Assembly (NCBI RefSeq): GCF_001443045.1
Contig: NZ_LKPJ01000005.1
Span: forward strand, 152,900 to 216,899
Source: Burkholderia ambifaria
Lineage (GTDB): Bacteria; Pseudomonadota; Gammaproteobacteria; Burkholderiales; Burkholderiaceae
Length of the DNA: 64,000 nucleotides
Direction: 5' to 3'
In this document: piece by piece, positions 38,260 through 48,970 of the stretch
How positions within the stretch are numbered: the first letter of the stretch is position 1
How the letters are laid out: each line of letters opens with the position of its first letter
The notes under the pieces: model-generated
The model's input: the letters and a program-made list of their open reading frames with translations, nothing else
Told to the model about the DNA's origin: nothing
Database searches by the model: none
Translations under genes and position numbers: made by a program

Positions 38260-39660
38260 TCAGTGCGCGACCACGCGATTGCGCCCGTCGCGCTTGGCCT
38301 GGTACAGCCGTTCATCGACCGCGCGCAGCAACGCATCGACCGTGCTGCCGTCGACGCCGTACTGCGCGACGCCGACGCTGACCGTCACCTGCACGCGCTT
38401 GAAATCCAGCCCGAACGGCGAACTCGCGATCGACGAACGCACGCGCTCGGCCGTCATGCGCGCGCCTTCGAGCGGCATCTCGGGCAACAGCGCCATGAAC
38501 TCCTCGCCGCCGACCCGCGCAAGCGCGCCCGCCGGACGAATCGCCTCGAGACACTGGCGCACGACGCCGCGCAGCACCTCGTCGCCGATCTGGTGCCCGT
38601 ACGCGTCGTTGATGTGCTTGAAGTTGTCGAGATCGAGCGCGAGCAGGCAGAACGGCGTGCCGTCGCGCTCCGCGCGGACGATCTCGCGCTCGATCTGCGC
38701 GATGAACTGACGGCGATTCGACGCCCCCGTCATCGGATCGGTCGCGGCCATGTACTCGAGCTTCTGGTTCGTGCGCCGCAACTCCTGCAGCGCACTCTCG
38801 GTGCGCGCCATCGATTCCGACAGCCGGCTCATCAGGTCCTCCTGGCTGTAGATCGCCGAGAACGAGCGGGTCGTCTGCAGCGCCTGGACGACGCCGTAGC
38901 TGAGCAGGAAGAATCCACCCGCGAAGATCGCATGCGCGAGCCACCACATGTGGTTCCACGGCTTGCCGAGCATGAACGCGAGCGACGACAGCGCGAACGC
39001 CATGATCGACATGCCGTAGATCACCATCAGCGGCGAACGGATGCGCCGTGCAAGCAGCACGCCGACATTCAGCAGCGAAAACACCAGCGCGCCGCCTTCC
39101 ATCGACATCCGCGTGCCCAGCGCGCCGGCGATCGGCGAATACGCAATGTACGCAACCGCCACGTTGATGGTCATGAAAAACGCGATCCACGGCAGCCAGG
39201 TTCGCGCACGCGTACGCTTCTCCGCGCGATCGGGCGGATCCGAATACGACAGCAGGCCCGTCAGCAACAGGATCGACATCACGAGACGAGACGCGGGTCC
39301 GTACAGCAGGAACAGCCAGATATTGTGGTGCGCCATCCCGGTGAAGAGACCGTGCAGCGCGTAGATCATCGCGAAACCGAGAAAGCCGAGTGTCAGCCAG
39401 CGCAGCAGCGGCTCGCCGGACGACCGGTAGCACACCCACGTCACGTACGTGACGAACGCGCCCTCGAGGGTTGCGGCCGCGATCGCGATTTCATGGAATG
39501 CGTGGCTCTCGAACACGACGTGCGGGTCGCTGAAGAACCACAGATAGCCAATCAGATAGGCCGGCAGCAATGCGAATCCGACCAGCAGGCATTTTGCGTA
39601 GAGCCTCGCGGCCGCGCTGACGACGCGCGGCGGTTCCCCGGCTGCATAGATCGTGCTCAA
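38260..39660 (-). CDS. Membrane GGDEF diguanylate cyclase
   Basis: About 466 residues. Roughly seven hydrophobic helices fill the first 265 residues, a short coiled-coil linker follows (ESMARTESALQELRRTNQKLEY), then a GGDEF domain starting at DPMTGASNRRQF with the active site RVGGEEF. It should make cyclic di-GMP at the inner membrane. The position of the usual inhibitory RxxD site is not conserved (RPAG), so product feedback is likely absent. The start is uncertain: TTG at 39660 has GGGG 6 nt upstream, and GTG at 39717 is an alternative. Confidence 0.85.
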   Translation of the reverse strand: MSTIYAAGEPPRVVSAAARLYAKCLLVGFALLPAYLIGYLWFFSDPHVVFESHAFHEIAIAAATLEGAFVTYVTWVCYRSSGEPLLRWLTLGFLGFAMIYALHGLFTGMAHHNIWLFLLYGPASRLVMSILLLTGLLSYSDPPDRAEKRTRARTWLPWIAFFMTINVAVAYIAYSPIAGALGTRMSMEGGALVFSLLNVGVLLARRIRSPLMVIYGMSIMAFALSSLAFMLGKPWNHMWWLAHAIFAGGFFLLSYGVVQALQTTRSFSAIYSQEDLMSRLSESMARTESALQELRRTNQKLEYMAATDPMTGASNRRQFIAQIEREIVRAERDGTPFCLLALDLDNFKHINDAYGHQIGDEVLRGVVRQCLEAIRPAGALARVGGEEFMALLPEMPLEGARMTAERVRSSIASSPFGLDFKRVQVTVSVGVAQYGVDGSTVDALLRAVDERLYQAKRDGRNRVVAH

Positions 39661-39974
39661 TTTATTCCCCGTTCGGTCTGCTGCGTGGTTCGAACGTCCA
39701 CGGCGCCGGAAACGCACGATGCATCGTCTTCGCCGGCTACCGGAAACGCGCCGCGTGCGGTGGTGCGACGCACGCGCTGGCCCATCCCGCCGAAAGGCAA
39801 ATGTCAGAGCAAGTATAGATGCGGCAATTCGTTTGACAAGTAAGGGGAAACGGCAACATCGAATCCGCGCCGTTTATCTCCCGACCCTTACGAATCGTAT
39901 GCAATGGTGCCGATTCGTCGCGCGGTCGCGACTTCCGTCGAAGGAAGCCGCAACCGCCGCACAGCCAAAAAAAA
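39661..39974. other. Intergenic gap upstream of the GGDEF gene
   Basis: About 300 nt with an AT-rich segment near 39800-39850 that could hold the GGDEF promoter. I see no gene or RNA in it. Confidence 0.4.
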
Positions 39975-41153
39975 TCAGATGATTTCGAACAGGCCGGCCG
40001 CCCCTTGCCCGCCGCCGATGCACATCGTGACGACCACGTATTTCACGCCGCGCCGCTTGCCTTCGATCAGCGCATGGCCCGTCAGGCGCGCCCCCGATAC
40101 GCCGTACGGATGGCCGACCGCGATCGCGCCGCCGTTCACGTTCAGGCGGTCGTCAGGAATTCCGAGCGTGTCGCGGCAGTACAGCACCTGCACCGCGAAC
40201 GCTTCGTTCAGCTCCCACAGGCCGATGTCGTCGACTTTCAGGCCTGCCTGCTTCAGCAGCTTCGGCACCGCGAATACCGGGCCGATGCCCATCTCGTCCG
40301 GCTCGCAACCGGCCACCGCGAAACCGCGGAACACGCCGAGCGGCTGCAGCCCTTCGCGCTGCGCGACATCCGCGTTCATCACCACGCATGCCGACGCGCC
40401 GTCCGAGAACTGGCTCGCGTTGCCTGCGGTGATCACGCCGCCCGGCACGGCCGAACGGATCTTCGACACGCCTTCGAGCGTCGTGTCGGGCCGGATGCCT
40501 TCGTCGGCCGACACCGTCACGTCCTGCGTGAACAGCCGGCCCGTCGCCTTGTCGGCGATGCCCGCGCGCACGGTGATCGGCACGATCTCGTCACGGAAGC
40601 GCCCGGCTTCCTGCGCGGCCGCGGCCCGCAGTTGCGACTGCACGCCGTACTCGTCCTGCCGCTCCTTCGCGATGCCATAGCGCTTCGCGACGTTCTCCGC
40701 CGTCTGCAGCATGTTCCAGTAAATCTCGGGCTTGTGCTGGACGAGCCAGCCCTCCTGGATCATGTGGTGGTTCATCTCGTTCTGCACGCACGAGATCGAT
40801 TCGACGCCGCCTGCGACATACACGTCGCCCTCGCCCGCGATGATCCGCTGTGCGGCGAGCGCGATCGTCTGCAGTCCAGACGAGCAGAAACGATTCACCG
40901 TCATCCCCGGCACGCTCACCGGCAGGCCGGCGCGCAGCGCGATCTGCCGCGCGATGTTGGCGCCGGTCGCGCCTTCCGGGTTCGCGCAGCCCATGATCAC
41001 GTCCTCGATGCGCGCGGGGTCCAGCTTCGCGCGTTCGAGTGCCGCGGCGACCACGTGGCCGCCGAGCGTCGCGCCGTGCGTCATGTTGAATGCGCCGCGC
41101 CACGATTTCGCGAGCGGCGTGCGTGCGGTCGATACGATTACGGCTTCGGTCAT
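39975..41153 (-). CDS. Acetyl-CoA C-acyltransferase (thiolase)
   Basis: A 392-residue thiolase. The acyl-accepting Cys is in [16 protein letters not shown] near residue 90, His is in [10 protein letters not shown] near 350, and the second Cys is in [17 protein letters not shown] near 378. It can cleave 3-ketoacyl-CoA in beta-oxidation or run in the acetoacetyl-CoA direction. It ends a same-strand run (acyl-CoA ligase, FadB-like, nicotinamidase, thiolase) with a 43-nt gap before it. Confidence 0.93.
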   Translation of the reverse strand: MTEAVIVSTARTPLAKSWRGAFNMTHGATLGGHVVAAALERAKLDPARIEDVIMGCANPEGATGANIARQIALRAGLPVSVPGMTVNRFCSSGLQTIALAAQRIIAGEGDVYVAGGVESISCVQNEMNHHMIQEGWLVQHKPEIYWNMLQTAENVAKRYGIAKERQDEYGVQSQLRAAAAQEAGRFRDEIVPITVRAGIADKATGRLFTQDVTVSADEGIRPDTTLEGVSKIRSAVPGGVITAGNASQFSDGASACVVMNADVAQREGLQPLGVFRGFAVAGCEPDEMGIGPVFAVPKLLKQAGLKVDDIGLWELNEAFAVQVLYCRDTLGIPDDRLNVNGGAIAVGHPYGVSGARLTGHALIEGKRRGVKYVVVTMCIGGGQGAAGLFEII

Positions 41154-41196
41154 GCGAATCTCCTTCGGTCCTGCTTCATGTCCTGATGGGAATGCG

Positions 41197-41829
41197 CTAC
41201 GCCGTCGGGCGCGCGCCCGCGGACGTCACATGTGCGACGCCCGCCGCCTGCATCTGTTGCCATGCGTGCGCGAGCGACCCGTTCAGGTCGATCGCGCGGC
41301 ACGCATCGTTGATCACTGCGGCTTCGAAACCGGCCGCGCGCGCGTCGAGCGCCGACCACGCGACGCAATAGTCGGTCGCGAGGCCACAACACCACACGCG
41401 CTTCGCGCCGAGTTCGCGCAGATAGCCGGCGAGCCCCGTGCGCGTCGTGCGGTCGGCTTCGACGAACGCGGAATAGCTGTCGACCTGCGCGTCGCCGCCC
41501 TTGCGGATCACGAGCCTCGCATGCGGGATGTCGAGGTCGCGATGCAGCGCCGCGCCTTCGGTGTCCCGCACGCAGTGCACGGGCCACAGCACCTGCTCGC
41601 CGTACGGCAGCGCGAGCGTCGAGAACGGCTCGCGCCCCGCATGGTTCGCCGCGAACGACACATGTTCGCGCGGGTGCCAGTCCTGCGTGAGCACGACCTG
41701 GTCGAAGCGTTGCGCGAGCGCGTTGATCACCGGCACGACCGCGTCGCCGTCCGGCACCGCGAGTGCGCCGCCCGGCATGAAGTCGTACTGCACGTCGATC
41801 ACGAGCAACACGTCGTCAGTGCGTTTCAT
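41197..41829 (-). CDS. pncA: Nicotinamidase
   Basis: A 210-residue cysteine hydrolase that deamidates nicotinamide to nicotinate for NAD salvage. It has the catalytic Asp in [18 protein letters not shown], metal ligands in [16 protein letters not shown], Lys in VIRKG and Cys in [15 protein letters not shown]. It lies between the FadB-like gene and the thiolase with 43-nt gaps on both sides, which suggests one transcript. Confidence 0.93.
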   Translation of the reverse strand: MKRTDDVLLVIDVQYDFMPGGALAVPDGDAVVPVINALAQRFDQVVLTQDWHPREHVSFAANHAGREPFSTLALPYGEQVLWPVHCVRDTEGAALHRDLDIPHARLVIRKGGDAQVDSYSAFVEADRTTRTGLAGYLRELGAKRVWCCGLATDYCVAWSALDARAAGFEAAVINDACRAIDLNGSLAHAWQQMQAAGVAHVTSAGARPTA

Positions 41830-41872
41830 TGCGTTTCTCCTTGCGAGCCAGGTCGTGCCGTTACGCGGGCCG

Positions 41873-43957
41873 TCAGCCGTTGAACCCGCGCCCGGCCGCC
41901 GCCAGCTCGACGATCGACGGCGCGAGCTGCCACGCATCGCCGTTCGGTGCGGCCGCGTAGCGGCGGATCGCCCGTTCGACGTTGTAGAGGCCGACCATGT
42001 CCGCGTACAGCATCGGGCCGCCACGCCACAGCGGGAAGCCATACCCGGTCAGATAGACCATGTCGATGTCGGACGCCTTCGACGCGATCTTCTCCTCGAG
42101 AATCTTCGCACCCTCATTGACGAGCGCGAACACGAGCCGCTCGACGATCTCGTCGTCGCCGATCTTGCGCCGCTCGACGCCCCGCTCCTTCGAATACGCG
42201 ACGACCATCTCGTCGACGAGCGCCGACGGCTTCGCCTTGCGCTCGCCCGGCACGTAGTCGTACCAGCCGCCACCCGTCTTCTGGCCGAAGCGGCCCTGCT
42301 CGCACAGGCGGTCGGCGATCTTCGAGTACTGCAGATCGGGCTGCTCGACATAGCGGCGCTTGCGGATCGCCCAGCCGATGTCGTTGCCGGCGAGGTCGCT
42401 CATCCGGAACGGGCCCATCGCGAAACCGAACTTCTCGATCGCACGATCGACCTGCGCGGGCAGCGCGCCTTCCTCGAGCATGAAGAGCGCCTGGCGGATG
42501 TACTGCTCGATCATCCGGTTGCCGATGAAACCGTCGCACACGCCCGACACCACCGCCGTCTTGCGAATCTTCTTGGCGACCGCCATCACGGTGGCGAGCA
42601 CGTCCTTCGCGGTCTGCGCGCCGCGCACGACCTCGAGCAGCTTCATCACGTTCGCGGGACTGAAGAAGTGCATGCCGACCACGTCCTGCGGACGCTTCGT
42701 GAACGCGGCGATCTTGTCGACGTCGAGCGTCGACGTGTTCGACGCGAGAATCGCACCCGGCTTCGCCACCGCGTCGAGCTGGCCGAACACCTGCTCCTTC
42801 ACGCCGAGTTCCTCGAATACGGCCTCGACGATCAGGTCGGCATCCTTCAGGTCGTCGTAGGACAGCGTCGGCGTGATCAGCGCCATGCGCGCGTCGAGCT
42901 TCTGCTGCGTGAGCTTGCCCTTCTTTACCTGCGCGTCGTAGTTCTTGCGAATCGTGGCCAGCCCGCGGTCGAGTGCGTCCTGCTTCGTCTCGAGGAGCGT
43001 GACGGGCAGCCCCGCGTTGATGAAGTTCATCGCGATCCCGCCGCCCATCGTGCCCGCGCCGATCACGCCGACGCGGCGAATCTCGCGCACCGGCGTATCG
43101 GCCGGCACGTCGGGAATCTTGCTCGCCGCGCGCTCGCCGAAGAACGCATGGCGCAGCGCGCGGCTTTCCGGCGTCATCATCAGCGCGACGAAGCCGTCGC
43201 GCTCGGCGACGCTGCCCTTGTCGAAGCCGTTCAGCACGCCGGCCTCGATCGCGTCGATGCACTTGTGCGGCGCGGGGAAATTCGGCGCGGCGGCGCGCGC
43301 CGAATTGCGCGCGAACTGGATGAAGCCCGCGGCGTTCTCGTGGACGATCTTGCGATCGCGCACGCGCGGATGCGGCCCCTTCTGCGCGCCGACCTTGCGC
43401 GCGAATACGACGGCCGCGTCGAGCAGGTCGCCGTCGGCCATTTCGTCGAACAGCCCGCTCGTCGCGAGCTGCTCCGACGGCACCGGCGCGCCCGACACGA
43501 TCATGTTCAGCGCGGTTTCGAGCCCCACCGCACGCGGCAGCCGCTGCGTGCCGCCGGCGCCCGGCAGCAGGCCGAGCTTCACTTCAGGCAGCGCGACCTG
43601 CGCACCGGGCGCCGCGACACGATAGTGCGCGCCGAGCGCGAGCTCCAGGCCGCCGCCCATCACGACGCTGTGCAGCGCCGCGACGACCGGCTTCGCGCTC
43701 GCCTCCACCGCGCGGATCACGGTGTGCAGCGTCGGCTCCTGCAGTGCCTTCGGGGTATTGAATTCGGTGATGTCGGCGCCGCCCGAGAACGCGCGGCCCG
43801 CGCCGGTCAGGACGATCGCCGTGACCGACGGATCCTGCACGGCGCGATCGAGCGCCTCCAAGACGCCCTGGCGCGTCGACAGGCCGAGCCCGTTGACGGG
43901 CGGATTGTTGAGCGTGATGACGGCCACGCCGTCGCGAATCGAGTAATCCACTGCCAT
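41873..43957 (-). CDS. 3-hydroxyacyl-CoA dehydrogenase/enoyl-CoA hydratase multienzyme
   Basis: A 694-residue FadB/FadJ-like beta-oxidation enzyme. An enoyl-CoA hydratase/isomerase domain fills residues 1-190 (AFSGGADITEF, MGGGLELALGAHYRV), followed by a dehydrogenase Rossmann domain (VGVIGAGTMGGGIAMNF near 297) and two C-terminal helical domains (VGMHFFSPANVM, GFGFAM-type motifs). It is shorter than E. coli FadB. GGAGG lies 7 nt before the ATG at 43957, chosen over the ATG at 43975. Confidence 0.93.
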   Translation of the reverse strand: MAVDYSIRDGVAVITLNNPPVNGLGLSTRQGVLEALDRAVQDPSVTAIVLTGAGRAFSGGADITEFNTPKALQEPTLHTVIRAVEASAKPVVAALHSVVMGGGLELALGAHYRVAAPGAQVALPEVKLGLLPGAGGTQRLPRAVGLETALNMIVSGAPVPSEQLATSGLFDEMADGDLLDAAVVFARKVGAQKGPHPRVRDRKIVHENAAGFIQFARNSARAAAPNFPAPHKCIDAIEAGVLNGFDKGSVAERDGFVALMMTPESRALRHAFFGERAASKIPDVPADTPVREIRRVGVIGAGTMGGGIAMNFINAGLPVTLLETKQDALDRGLATIRKNYDAQVKKGKLTQQKLDARMALITPTLSYDDLKDADLIVEAVFEELGVKEQVFGQLDAVAKPGAILASNTSTLDVDKIAAFTKRPQDVVGMHFFSPANVMKLLEVVRGAQTAKDVLATVMAVAKKIRKTAVVSGVCDGFIGNRMIEQYIRQALFMLEEGALPAQVDRAIEKFGFAMGPFRMSDLAGNDIGWAIRKRRYVEQPDLQYSKIADRLCEQGRFGQKTGGGWYDYVPGERKAKPSALVDEMVVAYSKERGVERRKIGDDEIVERLVFALVNEGAKILEEKIASKASDIDMVYLTGYGFPLWRGGPMLYADMVGLYNVERAIRRYAAAPNGDAWQLAPSIVELAAAGRGFNG

Positions 43958-44140
43958 CTGCCTGCCTCCATGCATCGCGCGCCGGGGTGGCTGCGCTTCA
44001 TTGTGCGCGGTCGAACAGCCGCATGTCCGGATCGAACGGAGGCAGCATACAACAAAAAAGCACGGTCGTTCAATTTGAATTTTTTCCCGACCCGGGGGCC
44101 GGATCGGGCGACCGCTCGGTGGACCGTCGCCGGTCCCGGC

Positions 44141-45784
44141 TTACGGCTCGCAGACCGCTGTCGGCAGCACGTAGTCGCGGAACGTCTCGCGCAGCTTCAA
44201 CTTCTGCAGCTTGCCGGTCGCGGTGTGCGGCAGCGATTCGACGAACACGACGTCGTCGGGCACCCACCACTTCGCGACCTTGCCCTCGTAGAACGCGAGC
44301 AGCGCGTCGCGGGTCAGGTTCGCCCCCTCGCGCGGCACCACGACGAGCAGCGGACGCTCGGTCCATTTCGGGTGCGCACACGCGATGCACGCGGCTTCGG
44401 CGACGCCCGGGTGCGCGATCGCGACGTTCTCGATGTCGATCGAGCTGATCCACTCGCCGCCCGACTTGATCACGTCCTTGCTGCGGTCGGTGATCTGCAG
44501 GAAGCCATCGGGGTCGATCGTCGCGACGTCGCCGGTCGGGAACCAGCCGTCCGACAGTGGCGACGTATCGCTCTTGAAGTAGTGATCGATCACCCATGGC
44601 CCGCGCACCTGCAGTTCGCCGAACGCTATGCCATCCCACGGCAGTTCGCGGCCGTCGTCGCCGACGATCCGCATGTCGACGCCGCAGATCACGCGCCCCT
44701 GCTTCTCGAGCAGCCGGCGCTGCGCGTCGAGCGGCCGCTGCGACTGCGCCCAGTTCAGCTTCGCGAGCGTGCCGAGCGGCGACAGCTCGGTCATCCCCCA
44801 CGCGTGGATCACGCGCACGCCGTATTCGTCCTCGAACGTGCGCAGCATCGCGGGCGGGCATGCGGAGCCGCCGATCACCGTGCGGTTCAGCGTCGAGAAG
44901 CGCACGCCGGCCTCGCGCATGTAGTTCAGCAGTCCGAGCCACACGGTCGGCACGCCCGCGGAGAACGTCACGCGCTCGGCCTCCATCAGTTCGTACAACG
45001 ACTTGCCGTCGAGGTCCTTGCCGGGCAGCACGAGCTTGCCGCCCGTGAGCGGCACCGCGTACGGCAACCCCCATGCGTTCACATGGAACATCGGCACGAC
45101 CGGCAGCACCGCATCCAGCGCCGACAGGTTCATCGCGTCGGGCAGCGCCGCACCGTACGCGTGCAGCACCGTCGAGCGATGCGAATACAGCACGCCCTTC
45201 GGGTTGCCGGTCGTGCCCGACGTGTAGCAGAGGCCCGACGCCTGCAGTTCGTCGAGGCGTGGCCAGTCGTAGCGGCCGTCCTCGGCGTCGACGAGCGTTT
45301 CATAGCACAGGTACGGCGTCGCACCGGACGGCAGGTGCGCTGCGTCCGTCATCGCGACCCAGCCCTTCACGTGCGGGCATTGCGGCGCGATCGCATCGAC
45401 GAGCGGCGCGAAATTGATGTCGAAGAAGACGTAGCTGTCTTCCGCGTGATTGACGATGTAGGCGATCTGCTCGGGAAAGAGGCGCGGGTTGATCGTATGG
45501 CACACGGCGCCCATCCCGCCGATCCCGTAATACGCCTCCAGATGCCGGTAGCCGTTCCAGGCCAGCGTGCCGACGCGCTCGCCCGATTCGACGCCGAGCC
45601 GTGCGAGCGCCTGCGCGAGGCGCTTCGCGCGTTGCTCGCAGTCGCGGTACGTGTAGCGATGCAGGTCGCCTTCCACTCGCTTCGACACGATCTCCGTGTC
45701 GCCCGCATAACGCGCGGCATGCGCGATCAGCGACGACACCAGCAACGGCATGTCCATCATCTGACCCAGCAACGGCTTACCCAT
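44141..45784 (-). CDS. Fatty-acid/medium-chain acyl-CoA synthetase
   Basis: A 547-residue adenylate-forming ligase. The AMP-binding P-loop is [19 protein letters not shown] near residue 185, the aromatic/acid motif [13 protein letters not shown] is near 330, and the C-terminal catalytic Lys lies in [13 protein letters not shown] near 522. It activates fatty acids to acyl-CoA. The chain-length preference cannot be read from sequence. It is followed after 183 nt by the FadB-like gene, consistent with a beta-oxidation cluster. Confidence 0.9.
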   Translation of the reverse strand: MGKPLLGQMMDMPLLVSSLIAHAARYAGDTEIVSKRVEGDLHRYTYRDCEQRAKRLAQALARLGVESGERVGTLAWNGYRHLEAYYGIGGMGAVCHTINPRLFPEQIAYIVNHAEDSYVFFDINFAPLVDAIAPQCPHVKGWVAMTDAAHLPSGATPYLCYETLVDAEDGRYDWPRLDELQASGLCYTSGTTGNPKGVLYSHRSTVLHAYGAALPDAMNLSALDAVLPVVPMFHVNAWGLPYAVPLTGGKLVLPGKDLDGKSLYELMEAERVTFSAGVPTVWLGLLNYMREAGVRFSTLNRTVIGGSACPPAMLRTFEDEYGVRVIHAWGMTELSPLGTLAKLNWAQSQRPLDAQRRLLEKQGRVICGVDMRIVGDDGRELPWDGIAFGELQVRGPWVIDHYFKSDTSPLSDGWFPTGDVATIDPDGFLQITDRSKDVIKSGGEWISSIDIENVAIAHPGVAEAACIACAHPKWTERPLLVVVPREGANLTRDALLAFYEGKVAKWWVPDDVVFVESLPHTATGKLQKLKLRETFRDYVLPTAVCEP

Positions 45785-45948
45785 CGTCTTGTTCTCCCTG
45801 AAGGACGCGAATCGGTGACCAGCCTCGAAGCGGTGCGCCTGCCTGCTGCCCGTCCACGGACCGGACAGGCCAGACGCCGGGCGCGCGGGCTACCATGCGG
45901 GCGGCGCGGCGCCGCCTTACAATATCGGCTTACCCAGAGGCGCTCAAC

Positions 45949-47517
45949 ATGTCGTTTTCCCGAAGCGCAGCCGATACGGCTGACACTCTCCCCGACCTCG
46001 CCGCCACGCTCGGCACGCCGGCCGATGACGCGTTCGTCACGCTCGGCGACGCGTTTCATACGCGGCTGCCGGCCGCGCCGTTGCCCGCGCCGTACGTCGT
46101 CGGCTTTTCCGACGAAGTCGCGCAGTTGCTCGGCCTGCCGGCCTCGCTCGCGGCACGTCCCGGATTCGCCGAGCTGTTCGCCGGCAACCCGACGCGCGAC
46201 TGGCCCGCGAACGCGATGCCGTACGCATCGGTGTATTCCGGTCACCAGTTCGGCGTATGGGCCGGCCAGCTCGGCGACGGCCGCGCGCTGACGGTCGGTG
46301 AACTCCCCGGCGCCGACGGCCAGCGCTACGAACTGCAGCTCAAGGGCGGCGGCCGCACGCCGTATTCGCGGATGGGCGACGGCCGCGCGGTGCTGCGTTC
46401 GTCGATCCGCGAATTCCTGTGTTCGGAAGCGATGCATCATCTCGGCATTCCGACCACGCGCGCGCTCACGGTAATCGGCTCCGACCAGCCGGTCGTGCGC
46501 GAGGAGATCGAGACGTCGGCCGTCGTCACGCGCGTGTCGGCGAGCTTCGTGCGCTTCGGCCACTTCGAGCACTTCTTCTCGAACGATCGCCCGGACCTGC
46601 TGCGCCAGCTCGCCGATCACGTGATCGACCGCTTCTACCCGGCATGCCGCGATGCCGACGATCCGTACCTCGCGCTGCTCGAAGCCGCGATGCTGCGCAC
46701 GGCCGACCTCGTCGCGCAATGGCAGGCGGTCGGCTTCTGCCACGGCGTAATGAACACCGACAACATGTCGATCCTCGGCGTGACGATCGATTACGGTCCG
46801 TTCGGCTTCGTCGACGCGTTCGACGCGAACCACATCTGCAACCACTCCGACACGAGCGGCCGCTACGCGTACCGCATGCAGCCGCGCATCGCGCACTGGA
46901 ACTGCTACTGCCTCGCGCAGGCGCTGCTGCCGCTGATCGGGCTGCAGCACGGGATCGCCGATGACGATGCACGCGCCGAGCGCGCGGTCGACGATGCGCA
47001 GGCCGTGCTCGCGAAGTTTCCGGAACGCTTCGGCCCCGCGCTCGAACGCGCGATGCGTGCGAAGCTCGGCCTCGAGCTCGAACGCGAGAACGACGCCGAA
47101 CTCGCGAACAAGCTGCTCGAGACGATGCATGCGAGCCATGCGGACTTCACGCTGACGTTCCGTCACCTCGCGCAGTTGTCGAAGCACGACGCGAGCCGCG
47201 ACGCGCCGGTGCGCGACCTGTTCATCGACCGCGACGCGTTCGACGCGTGGGCGAACCTCTACCGCGCGCGGCTGTCCGAGGAGCCGCGCGACGACGCGGC
47301 CCGCGCGGCCGCGATGAATCGCGTGAACCCGAAATACGTGCTGCGCAACCATCTGGCCGAAGTCGCGATCCGGCGCGCGAAGGAAAAGGACTTTTCCGAA
47401 GTCGAACGGCTCGCGCAGGTGCTGCGCCGGCCGTTCGACGAACAACCGGAACATGAAGCGTATGCGGCATTGCCGCCCGACTGGGCCGGGTCGCTCGAAG
47501 TGAGCTGCTCGTCGTGA
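45949..47517 (+). CDS. selO: Protein adenylyltransferase SelO (YdiU)
   Basis: A 522-residue pseudokinase that transfers AMP to Ser, Thr or Tyr residues of proteins, linked to redox homeostasis. Family motifs are [19 protein letters not shown] near residue 100, [20 protein letters not shown] near 130, [13 protein letters not shown] near 265 and DYGPFGFVD. The ATG at 45949 is chosen over an upstream start. msrB follows 38 nt later on the same strand, another redox-repair enzyme. Confidence 0.93.
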   Translation: MSFSRSAADTADTLPDLAATLGTPADDAFVTLGDAFHTRLPAAPLPAPYVVGFSDEVAQLLGLPASLAARPGFAELFAGNPTRDWPANAMPYASVYSGHQFGVWAGQLGDGRALTVGELPGADGQRYELQLKGGGRTPYSRMGDGRAVLRSSIREFLCSEAMHHLGIPTTRALTVIGSDQPVVREEIETSAVVTRVSASFVRFGHFEHFFSNDRPDLLRQLADHVIDRFYPACRDADDPYLALLEAAMLRTADLVAQWQAVGFCHGVMNTDNMSILGVTIDYGPFGFVDAFDANHICNHSDTSGRYAYRMQPRIAHWNCYCLAQALLPLIGLQHGIADDDARAERAVDDAQAVLAKFPERFGPALERAMRAKLGLELERENDAELANKLLETMHASHADFTLTFRHLAQLSKHDASRDAPVRDLFIDRDAFDAWANLYRARLSEEPRDDAARAAAMNRVNPKYVLRNHLAEVAIRRAKEKDFSEVERLAQVLRRPFDEQPEHEAYAALPPDWAGSLEVSCSS

Positions 47518-47555
47518 CCCGCACGACCCGGCCGACCGATCAGGAGAACTCTCAC

Positions 47556-47987
47556 ATGTCACACGATTCCGACGATAAAACCTACCCGTACCGGAAGGAC
47601 GATGCCGAACTGCGCCGCCGGCTCACGCCGATGCAGTACGAGGTCACGCAGCATGCGGCGACCGAGCGCGCGTTCACCGGCGAATACACCGACACCGAGG
47701 ACGCCGGCATCTATAAATGCGTCGTCTGCAGCACGCCGCTGTTCGAATCCGGCGCGAAATTCCATTCGGGCTGCGGCTGGCCCAGCTACTTCAAGCCGCT
47801 CAACGGCGAGGTGATCGACGAGAAGATCGACCGCTCGCACGGGATGGTGCGTGTCGAAGTCCGCTGCAACCATTGCGGCGCGCATCTCGGCCACGTGTTC
47901 GAGGACGGCCCGCGCGACCAGACCGGTTTGCGGTACTGCATCAATTCGGCTGCGTTAAACTTCGAGTCCCGACCCGAAAACGAATGA
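47556..47987 (+). CDS. msrB: Peptide-methionine (R)-S-oxide reductase MsrB
   Basis: A 143-residue methionine sulfoxide reductase. Two CxxC pairs (CVVC, CNHC) bind zinc, the substrate region is GWPSYFKPL and the catalytic Cys lies in [12 protein letters not shown]. It repairs the R-epimer of oxidised methionine. The ATG at 47556 has AGGAG upstream. Likely co-transcribed with selO. Confidence 0.95.
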   Translation: MSHDSDDKTYPYRKDDAELRRRLTPMQYEVTQHAATERAFTGEYTDTEDAGIYKCVVCSTPLFESGAKFHSGCGWPSYFKPLNGEVIDEKIDRSHGMVRVEVRCNHCGAHLGHVFEDGPRDQTGLRYCINSAALNFESRPENE

Positions 47988-48111
47988 GCGGTGCCGGACG
48001 GATCGATCGGGCAGCCTTGCCGGCTGCTCCGATCCCGGACGGTGGCGCCTGGCGGGTCCCCACAACGGTGAAAGGCCGCGCAATGCGGCCTTTCACGCAG
48101 CTGCGAGCGCC

Positions 48112-48642
48112 ATGAAATTCCTGTTCGATCTGTTTCCGATCATCCTGTTTTTCGCCGCCTTCAAGGTCTGGGGCATCTTCACCGCCACCGCCGTCGCGAT
48201 CGTCGCGACGCTGGCCCAGGTCGCGTGGGTCGCCTTCCGGCACCGGAAGGTCGACACGATGCTGTGGGTCAGCCTCGGCGTGATCGTCGTCTTCGGCGGC
48301 GCCACCCTCGTCCTGCATGACGAAAAATTCATTCAATGGAAACCGACTGTGCTGTACTGGCTGTTTGCGATCGGGCTGTTCGCCGCGCGCTATGCGTTCG
48401 GCAACAACCTGATCGAGAAGATGATGGGCAAGCAGCTCACGCTGCCACACCCCGTGTGGGACAAGCTGAATGTCGCGTGGGCGTTGTTCTTCGCGGTGCT
48501 CGGCGTCGCGAACCTGTACGTGGTACACAACTTCACCGAATCGCAATGGGTGAACTTCAAGCTGTTCGGCACGACGGGCGCGATGGTCGTATTCATCATC
48601 CTGCAGAGCCTGTGGCTCACGAAGTACCTGAAGGACGAATGA
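48112..48642 (+). CDS. yciB: Septation protein A / intracellular septation protein YciB
   Basis: A 176-residue membrane protein with about five helices, starting [17 protein letters not shown] and ending in [15 protein letters not shown], both strongly conserved in YciB. It affects envelope integrity and cell division. It lies 1 nt before the bolA-like gene (TGA then ATG), as is usual in beta-proteobacteria. Confidence 0.94.
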   Translation: MKFLFDLFPIILFFAAFKVWGIFTATAVAIVATLAQVAWVAFRHRKVDTMLWVSLGVIVVFGGATLVLHDEKFIQWKPTVLYWLFAIGLFAARYAFGNNLIEKMMGKQLTLPHPVWDKLNVAWALFFAVLGVANLYVVHNFTESQWVNFKLFGTTGAMVVFIILQSLWLTKYLKDE

Positions 48643-48643
48643 C

Positions 48644-48952
48644 ATGACCGACGCCTTTCTGAACGCCTCGCCCGACGAACGCATCGCGCTGATCGAAGCG
48701 CGCCTCACCGCATCGCTCGCACCGCTGTCGCTCACCGTGCGCGACGACAGCGCGCAGCACGCGGGTCACGCCGGCGCGGCTGCGGGCGGCCACTTCACGG
48801 TCACGATCGTGTCGGCCGCCTTCGCGGGCAAGCCTCGCGTCGCGCGGCATCGGCTGGTGTATGATGCGCTCGCTGATGCGATGCAGCGCGGCATTCACGC
48901 GCTTGCGATCGTGGCTTACACGCCCGAAGAATTCAACGAATCTTCAATCTAG
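48644..48952 (+). CDS. BolA family protein
   Basis: A 102-residue KH-like protein ending in HRLVYDALADAMQRGIHALAIVAYTPEEF, the typical BolA C-terminus. BolA proteins work with monothiol glutaredoxins in Fe-S handling and in some cases bind DNA. It belongs to the yciB-bolA-peptidyl-prolyl isomerase cluster; 18 nt separate it from the next gene. Confidence 0.92.
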   Translation: MTDAFLNASPDERIALIEARLTASLAPLSLTVRDDSAQHAGHAGAAAGGHFTVTIVSAAFAGKPRVARHRLVYDALADAMQRGIHALAIVAYTPEEFNESSI

Positions 48953-48970
48953 TCTCAACAGGAATTCCCG

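Noticed and set aside
37444-39843. A long plus-strand open frame opposite the GGDEF gene
   Set aside because: It crosses the remnant gene in another frame and runs antisense to the GGDEF domain; no protein features are visible.
41501-46291. A long plus-strand open frame across the beta-oxidation genes
   Set aside because: It spans several clear minus-strand genes and their gaps, with biased Arg/Ala/His composition typical of antisense frames in high-GC DNA.
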